Assembly: GCA_021209875.1 (NCBI GenBank)
Contig: JAGYVD010000003.1
Location: forward strand, 5,518,001 to 5,582,000
DNA from: Rosellinia necatrix
Taxonomy: Eukaryota; Ascomycota; Sordariomycetes; Xylariales; Xylariaceae
Direction: 5' to 3'
Length of the DNA stretch: 64,000 nucleotides
Position numbers and translations under genes: made by a program. Within the stretch, counting starts at the first letter, position 1. Each line of letters opens with the position of its first letter. The notes beneath the pieces are model-generated. The model searched no databases. It had not been told where the DNA came from and saw only the letters and a list, made by a program, of their open reading frames with translations. This document shows, in pieces, positions 35,642-46,719 of this stretch.

Positions 35642-35702
<61 letters not shown>
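35642..35702. repeat. (ACT)n microsatellite
   Basis: About 20 uninterrupted copies of the trinucleotide TAC/ACT. Confidence 0.95.
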
Positions 35703-37687
35703 ATATCCGCTACAGAAGTACTTAATTGCCTAACCTACATACCTCAGCGGCGTACTGCGTTAGATAGCGCCAAAATATGCAATGCCTAGATGGACAACGC
35801 AGAGATATGCTACTCATCCGGAGCAATTAATTCTACCATGGCAATGTTCACGACGCCGAGGAACGAGGCCGGGACCCTTCTTCGAAAGGCGCTAGTTCGC
35901 GGTCTAAAAGATGAGCTACAGCTGTTGTTCGACCATCAGCATGGTATCGGTATTACCATGTGGAGAAGGAAGTGTAGAAAACAAGAAATATGAGTCTCTT
36001 CTCGTTGCGAGAGCCGATAGGCAAGCTTAAGTAGTACTTGACTGATACGATGGTTCGCCTGGTCTCACTCGTAGGTCAAGGATCGCTTGCGGTAATCCCG
36101 ACTGTCCATGAGTCGTCCTTCCAACCAGCTTCCAGCCATCCTATCCGGAGTTCTGTCCTCTCCCTGCGGCTTGTGATCGACATGGTTTAGGATGCTACCG
36201 TTGTAGCCAAGCCGACGGCCATACCGAATCTGTTCGGCCCCCTGGGCGGACGGTACAGGCACACGGGGTTGACCAAAGACGAACAAGAGAAGCAGGGGTT
36301 AGATAGCATGCACCTTAACCGCAGAGCCTGCCCAGAGTCATCACCTTTTGTCTATGTATAGCTTCAAGACGACTAGAGTGCGCCACCTCCGGTTCTGGCT
36401 AAGTCTCCCCGCTACTACGCTTGCCATTGGCCTTGGCAATGACTTTAGGTTTGATCGATTGTAAGTCTGAGTAAGACTGGGCGGGATTCAAGAGCGCGCT
36501 TTCCTTATCTATATTCGCTTGGCGATTCTGCTGACAGGGTGCAAGCGTGGGCATGACACTAATTCTAGCATAGCTCTACTCCAGAAGTAAAGGTCTTGAA
36601 CATTCCAACTGAACCTTTGGCTGCTTCATGATTGAATCGGGATACTCCCACGACTGTCTGCGAACTATAGTGCTTTCCACAGCAGCCGACTCAACAGTAT
36701 GTGCTTTGCTTGTCTACCCCCTACCTCGAATAGGGGTAAGTGATCCACCTCACTGGTGCTCAATTGCCGTGATAATGTATTGTGCTAAGCCATTTTGAGT
36801 TAGCATCTGTACCCCAACAGTTCCCCCTTCCCAGAGGCTCATATGTTGAAGACAAGCGGACTAGGGTTAGACGTGTCCAGACGAATCGACATGGAACTCG
36901 GTCCCGGGCCAAGATATTATGTGTGTGAGCCGGAATAGCTAGCGACTAATTGGGAGAGAGAATCCCTCTCCTTGCGCAAACCAAAAGCCGTTTCTAGGAC
37001 CTCCCGGAGTCGAAACTGTTCTAAGGACTTAGGTTTACTTAGAGAGTAGGAGAAAACGGTGGGAAATATACTAGAGGGGAGTATTATTACAAATTGTTGG
37101 ATAGTTTTGAATTTTTCTTGGTACTATAATGCGTTAATTTCTCCTGCTCTAGGACAATCGTGCTCATTAATTTGCCTAAAGCCGGGTATACGGCTACATT
37201 ATACAAGAGACTGTTTCTGCTTGCAGGGGGCTTTCTAACAAATGTTTTATCACAGCATGATTCAGACTTGAGGCTCTGGTGACACGCTACCGTAGCATCT
37301 AGCCTAATTAACCCCCGCACAATTTACTATACCTATAAGCTTATCGTGACAGCACTGTCATAATGCATGTTTGGCGTGTGATCGATCACCTTTATTAAGT
37401 GCTCATTATAAACTATTTACCTCATAACAGAGTAAAGGGAGCAAGAGAACAACACAACAGGTAATCTGCTGCGATAAACCCAACAGTAGCTCTTGAAGCC
37501 GATCTTTTGAGGAGTCCAATGACATATGATAGGTTTTCTTATGAACCATATATGTGATATAGATCCAAAAGCGGATTAGGTGAAGAGCGAAGATGACGGA
37601 GAGCTAGGGATTGTTACCAGAGTTAAACTCCTAATGCAGACTACCTAATTCACAATCCGCCCTTCTGACACCAGATAATATGCCAAT
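35703..37687. other. Intergenic DNA with a possible gene fragment at 36065-36286
   Basis: A 73-codon minus-strand frame at 36065-36286 has protein-like texture (FGQPRVPVPSAQGAEQIRYG, then GSWLEGRLMDSRDYRKRS) but no partner exon was found. Near 36846 a TGTTGAAGA start resembles a Copia-type LTR end, without a matching other end. Otherwise nothing recognisable. Confidence 0.3.
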
Positions 37688-38540
37688 CTAGGAGGTCTCC
37701 CCGCCTTTGGCTTCCATAGCTTGCAGACATGTCAACAACCTTTGTAACCCGACATGCAGAGCCCGCTCTTCAACAGTAAAGCTGATCCGAAACCAACCTA
37801 TCTCCTCAGATGAGAAGCTACTTCCAAGAGAGATTCCAACACCACCAGCGAGGCAATTCTTGAACAGTCTCATCTCTTGCTCTCGGAGCATCTCCTGGTT
37901 TTGAGATGGTGATGCTTGAGCTAGCGAAATATCTGATCCTGCCTTTCTCAACACTTCACCGTTGAGGTAGCGTCGGAGGTCTACCCAAACAAAAACACCA
38001 GCATTTCTATTTTCCATACGATTAGCTTGTCACGGCGAGAACAAAAGGACTTTGTGCATGTTATTAAGGGGCCCTAAGAGCCAAGCCAAGCATAAACAAA
38101 AATTGATGATGGGACCGCGTCGCAACCAGTCGTGGCGTAAATTTATGGCTCTCTGGTAAACTCACGTGTTGGTATAATACGGAATCTCATGCTGGCCCAA
38201 GAATCTAGTTAGGATTCTGCAGTGTTTCTTCAGAACCTTCTGTTTCTTGGTACTCAGAGTGATCAGAAACTCTGGACTTTCAAGCATGTTCGCCCATATG
38301 TCCTGGGTTACGTAAGGTACCCATCTGAAGACGCTGTACGTTTGATTATTAGGTAGTTTTGGTGTAGGGTAATCAAGGGTTATGAACTGTACCAGATACT
38401 AGTGACAGCAGCGATGAGACCCTCATTCCTAGAATGAAGTGTACCAATGCGAAGACCTGTCGCACCGAAATCTTTACCCATACCGTATGCGACGTGAACG
38501 AGCCCAGGATCGATGCAGTCGCCGAGATCCAACGCCAGAA
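37688..38540 (-). pseudogene. PLP-dependent aminotransferase (ACC-synthase-like), 5' truncated
   Basis: Three collinear exons on the minus strand: 38540-38393, 38333-38166 and 38006-37688. Introns have GTACAG and GTGAGT donors and consistent phases. The reading covers only the second half of a class I/II aminotransferase: ILALDLGDCID, YGMGKDFGATGLRIGTLHS with the Schiff-base Lys (usually SKDF; here GKDF), VFRWVPYVTQDIWANML, NAGVFVWVDLRRYL, and the C-terminal GSSFSSEEIGWFRISF. Upstream of 38541 the sequence switches directly to an LTR fragment, so the N-terminal half including the start is missing. Splice sites are intact, so truncation is probably recent. In its place beside an A-T-TE NRPS-like gene, the ancestor may have made the aryl-pyruvate substrate; that is inference. 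Confidence 0.8.
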
Positions 38541-38544
38541 TTGA

Positions 38545-38617
38545 TATACACCAATACGCCTCTAGAGCCACACCGGAGGATAGCTAGTGCGTCGCCATGT
38601 GCTTTATCCACCTGACA
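38545..38617 (+). mobile_element. Solo LTR fragment, copy C (3' part)
   Basis: Aligns with the last third of copies A, B and D (ATATACACCAATACGCCTCT, GAGCCACACC, TAGCTAGTGCGTCGCCATGTG), ending CCTGACA. The left end joins the truncated aminotransferase directly. Confidence 0.7.
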
Positions 38618-38790
38618 AGTTGGGACTTGCAGGCATGTGTATCAATCGTTCCTCCAATTGAGGCTCTTATCTACTAAGCTAATACCCAAACAACATGGCT
38701 ATGGGAGCGGAAAGCTGACCAAGACTAACTTACTAGTCGGTTACTGTGTCTACGCCGCATAGTATTGTACCATGCATACTTTAATACCCA

Positions 38791-41759
38791 TTAGACCCCC
38801 CGGGCCTTCAGTGCCTTCATCAGCGTCTCCGCGAAGCTCACAACATTTTCTGGCCCGATCATGGTGTAATGTGTGCCCCCTACGGCGTGGGATCTAGGCG
38901 GCTCCCGCACGAACTTAGCCCATCGACTCAGATGCTGGCTGAGCCATTCCTCTCGGGACTTCGCCACCGCCTTCAGTGGTATAGCGTGAAATACATCTAT
39001 CCCATCCACCTCTCCCGACGGCTCGTAATCGACCGCTAGACTTTGCAGTCCAAAAGCCAGATCCGCCCAGCGCTCCATCGCCTCTACCGTCAGCCCCAGC
39101 TCCTCCATCCGCGACATATCCCCTATGCTCACGACACGTTGCAGCGTGTCTTTGCGCGGTAACGCGCAGAAGGCTGCGTCTGCTTCGAGGCCGCTCAGGG
39201 CATCCTCTGTAATGATTCCCAAGAAAAAGCCAAGGTGTAATAGACATGCGGCCCAGTGAAGCTGGCAAATCCGACTCCTAATGTGTGGCGGGAGATTAAA
39301 GGAGCCGAGAAAACAGACTTCGGCACCGCCGCTTCTGAATCGCTTGGCCACCTCGAACGCCAACATCGCCCCGTAGCTATATCCCGCAAGCGCGTAGGGC
39401 CCGCGAGGCTGACGCTGATGGATCGCCGCCGTGTACATGTCAACGGCCTCCTCGATGCTCCCGAGGAACCGTTGGCCGGGCTCGAAGCCGGGCGCGCGCA
39501 GCGCGAACACAGGTCGGTCGTCCGCAGCAAGTCGCTGGGCAAGCCCGACGAAGATAAGGATTTCACCAACCCCGGGATGGATCAACCACAGGGGCGTCTT
39601 CGAGCCTCTGGCCCGGAAGACGACTACAGGATCGTATGTGCCCTCGCCCGGATTTTGCTCCTGGGAACGAGCCCCTTGCTGCTTTTGCTGGGCGTCTATA
39701 CAGGCGGCTAACTGGCGAATTATTGGGTTCTTCATGATGTGGAGGACGGGGAAGTCCATCCCAAGCCGCTTTTCTATGTAGTGCTTGAGCTTGATTACAT
39801 GCATTGAGGTATACCCAATGTCGAATATGGATGTCTCGCCGTGGATACCGACCAATTCTGGAGTTGTTCCCAGGACGTCCGCGACATCATCAACCAGACA
39901 AATCTCTGACCTGGTCAATTCGCTGGCGTCGTGTGTCTGCTTTGCAGCGCTATTTGTGCGGCGGAGCGCGGCTTCATGCTCTTCAATGTCGGCAAGGAAC
40001 TTGCCATCTTCAAATAAGCCCGTCAGCTTAAGCCGCAATATTTTGCCCAGGGTTGACGTGGGAAGTAGCGATAATGATTCTTCCCGCAGGGCAAATACCA
40101 CTGGAACAGTAGAAGTGCTCATGAGACATGCTTGGGTTATCAACCGATTGACAACCGCTACCTCTGAGTCCGGCGTTGGGAACGCGTTTGGGACGTATGC
40201 AACAGTCACCTGCTCGGTATACGCCGCCTTAGACGAAAACACCACTATCCGGGCCACGACATCTCCCACGGCTTTCTCTATATTTGCTTGGATGTCGCTT
40301 GTGGCCATCTTTACCCCGTTGATGTTTACAACGTCTTTGGTGCGTCCCGTGAGACTGAGGTTCCCATTCGAGTCGATGAACCCCTGATCTCCCGTGCGGA
40401 ACCAGTTATCAGCTGTAAATGCTTGTTCCGTAGCCATCCGGTTGTTGTAATAACCGCTGAAAACGGATGCTCCGCGTACTTGAAGCTCACCAGATTCCGT
40501 CACACGCATTTGCGTACCGCTTATGCATTTACCGACAGAAGCATAGGCATATTCTCGGGTGACATCGTATTCAGGGCAATTGACATTGTAAATGCACCCA
40601 GCACACGTCTCCGTCATTCCAAAGCCGGTAATGATCACGTCTGATCGGGCTCCGTACTTCCCGAACAAGGCCGACGCTGCTAGGCAAGTCCTCGTATCGT
40701 TGGCCTCCCCGCCGGATATGATGGAAATCAGGCTCGACAAGTCCCAAACGCCATCTGCTGTCTCCAACGGCCCGATGGACGAGACGAGCTTTGCGAGGAA
40801 GAAGTTTGGAGCAAACGTGTGCGACACACGGTGTCGACTGAGCAAGTCCAAAAAGGTCTTGGGCGATGGCACAATATCGGTAGCGCTCACATGAACTTGG
40901 TCCATGCCCAGACTGAGAGCTTGTAGATGGACTTCGATCAACCCTGCAACCCTGCAACGTTGTCCAGGCCGATCCAATTTAGGAACGACCGGTCCCCAGG
41001 AAGTTCGCGTAGCAGGGATTTGCCCGCAACAGCAGCCAGGACCTGTCAGTGTGTAAATTGGGCAGCTTTTGCATTGCCGGTACTCCCAGACGTCAGCATA
41101 AGTATTGATAGGCCACCTGCTTGGTCGTCTGTTGTCCCGTTGCGGCTCGAGCCGTATCTCACCATGCGTCCATTCCGTGCATCATTGGATATTGCAACAT
41201 CGCCATTGTGAGAGTTTGGCCTGGGGCAGTTACCATTTTCACTGCAATCGCACCTCCCGATAGCCAGTTTCACCCCGCGCCGGCGCTCCAGATCTCCTTT
41301 CGGCCCCCGAAGGAGAGGCTCAACCGAATGCAGACGGATATTATGATCATTTCCGAATAGGGGAAGAAGCTTGGAGCTCGTAAGCCCGATTGGGGAGTTC
41401 AGGAGAGCTGAAAGGTTTCGGATGTGTGCATGGCGATCGTTCTCGGCATTGCTGAATGGTGACGAGAGAACCGGCAGCCCCTCCGCGAGAAGGACGGCCC
41501 AGAACCATAGGATGGTATCCCAATGATTGCCGAAGTGCAACAGCATGGGACAACCGACCGCGAACCCTTCCAGAGACGAGATAACGAGACTAAGACGATT
41601 TGCTTGATCGTACATATCCGTGTATGTGACTTCTATGGGCCGACTGCCTATATTACCCGCAGGGTACATCAGTAGCCGCCCTGGGCTCTTGGTTCTCGCT
41701 CTCTTCCTCAGGAGACGCTGCAGCGTAGGTTCAGTGAACATCTTGTTAACGTATCGCAA
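38791..41759 (-). pseudogene. NRPS-like A-T-TE enzyme, disrupted by a stop codon and an 8-bp duplication
   Basis: Minus strand, ATG 41759 to stop 38791, about 980 codons. The adenylation domain has A3 LTSGSTGNAKAAQ, A5 GFGMTETCAG, A7/A8 RTGDQGF...GRTKDVVNINGVK and A10 LPTSTLGKILR with its Lys. The thiolation domain has SIFDIGYTSMHV with the phosphopantetheine Ser. The thioesterase has GYSYGAML (GxSxG) and a late His (GGTHYTMIG). There is no condensation domain, so this is the tridomain layout of atromentin/terrequinone/microperfuranone synthetases. Two lesions interrupt conserved text: TGA at 41048-41046 (QFTH, stop, QVLAAVAGK) and a tandem ACCCTGCA duplication at 40941-40956 that shifts the frame inside NVAGLIEVHLQAL. 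Splicing does not remove either. It was an aryl-pyruvate dimerising enzyme by family; now presumed dead. Confidence 0.87.
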
Positions 41760-43421
41760 ATCTATCTTCCTATCAGGGATATATTTACACCTTCATAAGG
41801 TGCGAAGGGTGAGCAACAAGACAATCGCATCCTCTTCCTCTTCTGTAGAAGGCCCAGGGTCAAGCGGGCAATGCGCAGCCGCGGTGCCCCATGGGTATCG
41901 CCGAAGTCGGGTAAACCACCCCTATTCTCAAGTACGGCTTGGGCCGGCTGTGAATAGGCAGTCGGGACAATGGGGTGGTCTAAGATCAGGGCCCCAGATG
42001 TGCTAACACCAACCCGTCGGACTGCGGGTGATAATAAGGAACAGAGACGCACTAAGAACTGGTTACTATGGTAGAAGAAAGCTTCTGTCAGATCATAAAG
42101 GCCAGTCATCAGCCAGTCATCAGCGAGCCATCTTCCATTGAGGCCCCCATGATAACGCCATCTTAACAGCCGGCATCAAACCAAATGTGATAATCGATCG
42201 CCAAACAGGAGCTACACTTGCTTGGGCCTGGCCACAATTGCGAATGCTCACTGAATGCTCGCCGGGCCACAATGAGGCAACAAATAATACTACATGAGTG
42301 GAAGCCGGTGTATCATAAGAATGAGGCTCGTCAATTTGGGGACTGAAGGAACTATACAGTGCCTATATATATGGTAGTATAGGTAGTAGTAGTAGTAATA
42401 GTAGTAGTAGTAGTAGTAGTAATAGTAGTAGTAATAGTAGTAGTAGGGGGGTACGCCGCACAGAAATCGACTCGGGCAGGGATGTGAAGCCTATAGTGTT
42501 ACACAAGTCATGCATGGCACCTGCGGGCTTCCCCCCTTGTCATAGGTAGTTAATTCACCAGGAGCCATCTTGCCGGGACTTCGGAGAATGTCACGCTCGA
42601 ATGATTTATTGACTTCTGGGTAAGGTATATTCTACTGCGAAAACTAGGTTCTATTAACACCAAGAATAAGTCATCAGGCGGAGGTTACCTGTATGTGGTG
42701 TTTCATAACCACGAGGCCCCTCGGAAATAAGTGTCTCATGAAAATTTGAACACCATTTCAGGGGCATATGATAGATCCGTGTGTGATGTGTTAGCAAGCA
42801 AAGAGCAGCGTTATCTGGTGGTTCTAGACGTGTCAGATCCGGACTTGTTATTGCGTGTTGCACAGGCCTCGCACGGCACCTCAAGCGCCAGCGCGGTACC
42901 TTTGTATGTATGATATCCTGTACAAACCATGTCGTGTTATGTAACCGGTGATGCTGTGCAGGCCCTCGGCGCACCTGCCTTCACATGGTTTGTCTGCAGG
43001 GACTTCTCTATGGGGTTTCCGGTGAAATGTGGCTGCTGGAGGCAAACCTCGAATGCAACTCCCACTTCCAATGTTGTCGAAATATGACAGCTGTAGGCTC
43101 ATGCTGCCTATTCTACACCATGCGCGTGCATACTGTTCTATGCAGGCGTATTGCAACTGCCATTCCCCAACACGAAATAGGCTAACTAGGGCTGTTTTGA
43201 TGGAGGTACAGCACTCTGCGCAGATGACCGCCGGCGAGCATCTCCAGCTAGCTCTGACTGAAGCTCTCTCCCTTCCAAGCTTCGCTTTCGTTTCTACTCC
43301 CTCTCAGCGTTTGTCCGTGCACCATCACCGTCGCCCACTCCAACTCAAACCTTTGTTTTCCTCGTTCCCAACATCAAAGGCACCGGGCCCATTACCGCTG
43401 CTTGTGACTCCAACATCCACG
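41760..43421. promoter_or_regulatory. Divergent region between NRPS-like pseudogene and exporter, with (AGT)n repeat
   Basis: About 1.7 kb between divergent genes, likely the old shared promoter. An interrupted (AGT)n microsatellite lies at 42373-42446. A CACAATT/AATGCTC repeat pair lies near 42230-42275. The frame upstream of 43422 is open but its base texture and lack of conservation argue for untranslated leader. Confidence 0.5.
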
Positions 43422-45588
43422 ATGGCTACAATCCGGTCCCCCGAGCAGGAGTCCTCTGCGGGGCGCGCTCCCTCGCCTCAAGCTACCCCCAAGCCTACTA
43501 ATAATACAGATGCTGGCTCGAAGATGAATCTAGCCGTCGTCGAAACCAAGCCGAACCCCGAGTACGTCACTGGCATCAAGCTCGCCGTCATTATAGCCAC
43601 TGTCACATTTGCCAGCTTCCTCATACTCTTAGACAATATGATCGTTAGCACGGTAAGCTGAACCTCCGGGTATTGGACTTGTCACAGGCTGAGCATGCAA
43701 CCCAGGCCATTCCGAGGATCACCGATGAATTTCATTCTCTCGGCGATATTGGCTGGTACGCCAGTGCATACCAGTTTGGGAGGTAAGCCTGGCCCATCAC
43801 CCTACAGATGCCTGAGTGGCTCACATTATTGCTGCCGTTGAAGTGCGGCACCGCAGCCATTGACAGGGAAAATTTACAAGTATTTCAACACGAAAGTTCG
43901 TAGCAACTCTACGCCATCATATGTTTCGAGTTCTGATCTTACCCGAACAGTGGACCTTTTTAGCCTTCTTTGGCGTGTTTGAGATCGGCTCCGTCATTTG
44001 CGGTGCTGCCGTCTCCTCTCCTATGTTCATCGTCGGTCGGTTCATCGCAGGCTTTGGCGGCGCGGGTGTAACTACTGGCACTATTACCATGGTATCAAAC
44101 AGTGCGCCTCTCGAGAAGCGACCAGGTGAGCAAGACTGGTTACAGCATCTGACATGGTACCAACACAGTTTTTCTTAGTATTATTAGGTCTGACGTTGGG
44201 TTGTGAGTCCTGCATGGTCCCTGATCCGATTATGCGTAGCTTGTCCTGACTCGCAATGAACAGTCAACCTCCTTGGACTCGTTTTGGGACCTCTAATCGG
44301 GGGAGCTTTTACGTCTTACGCTACCTGGCGTTGGTGTAAGATTGCCATCTTCTACATGTTACAAATTTTGACTGATAATGCCAGGTTTTTATGTGAACCC
44401 GCCAGTCGGCGCGGTAGCAGTGCTTTCCATCCTCGTTCTGCGTATTCCCGAGCCAACAATCAAACCAAGGGTCTTATCTCTGCTGCCAAGGCTGCATCAT
44501 TATCTTGACCTCGTTGGTTTTATTCTTTTTGCGCCCGCCGTCTTGCAACTTCTCCTCGCTCTTCAATTTGGCGGCCGGTCTTTTCCATGGAATTCGTCTC
44601 AGATCATCGGCCTCTTCGTCGGCGCCGCTGCAACCACCACCGTCTGGTTTTTCTGGAACCGATATCGCGGAGACGATGCAATGATGCCCCGCACCATGAT
44701 CCGCCAGAGGAGTGTCTTATTCTCTGCGCTGTACAACGGGTCCCAAACGTCGGCGGTCTATGCAGCAATTTATTATCTTCCCCTCTATTTCCAAGCTGTT
44801 AAAGGAGCGAGCGCGATTCTGAGTGGAGTATATCTTCTTCCCATGATTCTATCACAGCTTTTCCTGGCTGGTGCTTCAGGTGCTGTGGGTAAGTCAGAGG
44901 AGTGTCTATCAATCCAAAAGTTGTCGTCGGTGCTGACGCCTGGTATAGTCCAAAAGATTGGTTACGTGATTCCTGTAGCTGCCTTCGCGACTTTGTTCCT
45001 CTCCATCGGAACCGGTCTTTACTCCCTCCTCCAACCTGGTACCTCGACTGGCCGTTGGATAGGATTCCAGATTCTTGGGGGCGTTGGCTTTGGCGCTGGA
45101 CTACAAATGGTTCGTCTCCTCTGCACAGTATACTACTATTCCCGCATTATTCTGACTATTCTGACTATCCCTACCAATATCAGCCCATTATCGCCGTTCA
45201 AGCGGCGATGGACGGCGAAGAACTAGCCTCCAGTATTGCTTTTATGGTCTTTAGCCAGGCTATCGGGCCGGCCATTGCGAATACGCTCTATAATGTCATA
45301 TTCCTCGAGAGTTTGCAGAAAGAAACTGCCCATCATGCGCCGCAGGCAAACGTCCAAGCTATTATAGACGCCGGCGCTTCCGAGTTTCGCTCCATCGTCT
45401 CGCCCAAAGACATAAACGGTGTATTAATTGCATATGCAAACAGCCTTGACCGGATCTTTTACCTTGCAGCGGCATTTGCAGGACTTTGTGGGATATTCCT
45501 GTGGGGAATGGGCTGGCATGACCTGCGAAAGAAGGAAGGAGATGATACAGAAGCCAAAGCTGGCGGTACAGAGCTAATCAATCTGTAG
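43422..45588 (+). CDS. DHA2-family MFS drug/toxin exporter (14 TMS), nine exons
   Basis: Exons: 43422-43652, 43706-43782, 43844-43895, 43951-44125, 44179-44202, 44264-44335, 44385-44888, 44949-45109, 45184-45588. Total is 1701 nt, 566 residues, all phases consistent. The 24-nt fifth exon supplies VLLGLTLG and gives the correct 16-residue spacing between KRP and GPLIGG seen in fungal efflux pumps. Motifs: [26 protein letters not shown] (membrane segment 1 and loop), [68 protein letters not shown]. The cytoplasmic N-terminus is charged and low complexity. It is a plasma-membrane proton antiporter of the HC-toxin-pump type, usually clustered with toxin or secondary-metabolite genes. Introns 3 and 8 use GTTCGT donors. 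No lesion found. Confidence 0.92.
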
Positions 45589-45989
45589 AGGAGGGTGAAA
45601 AGGCAGCTTGAGGTGAAGACATGTTTTCTTTTCTCCTAATACTTGCAAACTCGTTGAAGTGGACTTGATATTGTGGGTTCTTGATAGCAGGTTAATTTCA
45701 TACAGCGGAGGCAGTTAGTGAGTTGTACTTTGCACATATAGGTACAATATCTTTTAACTTTTAATTACCTTGATAGATACAAGCCAAATGGGCTTATGCT
45801 CAGTGGTGTTAACACCCGCCCCCACAATCCGCCTAATCGTCACCAAACCGGCTTCTTCTTTAACCTCACCCACCCACCAACGACGTTGACGATGACTAGC
45901 CAACTACTGACGGTGGGTCTGTAGAATCTGCTTAGAAGTCGAATATTCGCAACCTGAGCACTACGGGCCGCGCCTGGTGTCATCCCTTG

Positions 45990-46212
45990 TGTCAGGAGGA
46001 TAAAGCACATGGCGAGGTACCAGCTATCCTATGGTGTAGCTCTAGAGATATCTTGGCAATCCTTCGTATCTTGGCGCCTTGGCACCTACATCTGTGTAAC
46101 AGAATCAATGATATTGAGCTCTACCCCTATACTTGGCTATCTGCTAGCGACCTAGTTGCTACCTTCTAGTAACTAGACCTTACTCTAGACATTCTTCATA
46201 TAACATATAACA
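45990..46212 (-). mobile_element. Solo LTR, copy D
   Basis: 223 bp; read on the minus strand it begins TGTTA and ends TGACA and aligns with copies A and B through the CTCAATATCATTGATTC block, with a divergent middle. Flanks are CCTTG (45985-45989) and CTTTG (46213-46217), one transition apart. It sits between the exporter and the O-methyltransferase relic. Confidence 0.75.
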
Positions 46213-46719
46213 CTTTGCCACACCTGATCCGATTCATCTCGCTCTTTAGATTTCCTCGCTTTGATTATCAAGACAAGAACATAGCTCTAGGTACTATGCT
46301 CGAAAATAACTCGCCGCCACCAAGGTGAGGAGATTGCCCAAGTATGTGGTAGCCTCCTCACACAGTTATGGACCGATGAGCAACTCACCGATGCCGAATG
46401 TAGACATAGAAGGCTCTAATCTGTCTACGTAGTTGCTCACGGGGGCGGGGGAAGTTACGGGGCATATGTTGTGTAACCAACAGACGCGACAGATCCACCG
46501 GCGGATGTGACACCTATCGAGTCACTAATTATGACCTATCAAGTCACTTACGGCTTGAAAGAACCCAGCCCTCCCTGCTTAGCCGGCTCTGTCTGCTGGA
46601 AGGAAAGGGGGAGCAGAGAAATAAGTCGACCATGCGCTCTGCCTACAGCCGCACTTTCCCTCCTCACCAACTCTTCCTCACCAACTCTAGGGATCCCTCC
46701 ATCCCGTTCCTCACCCGCC
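46213..46719. promoter_or_regulatory. Upstream region of the O-methyltransferase relic
   Basis: Short intergenic stretch with no gene. It includes a pair of CTATCGAGTCACT/CTATCAAGTCACT repeats at about 46513-46545. Confidence 0.35.

Noticed and set aside
36846..36960. TGTTGAAGA start resembling a Copia LTR
   Set aside because: No matching right end or target duplication found.
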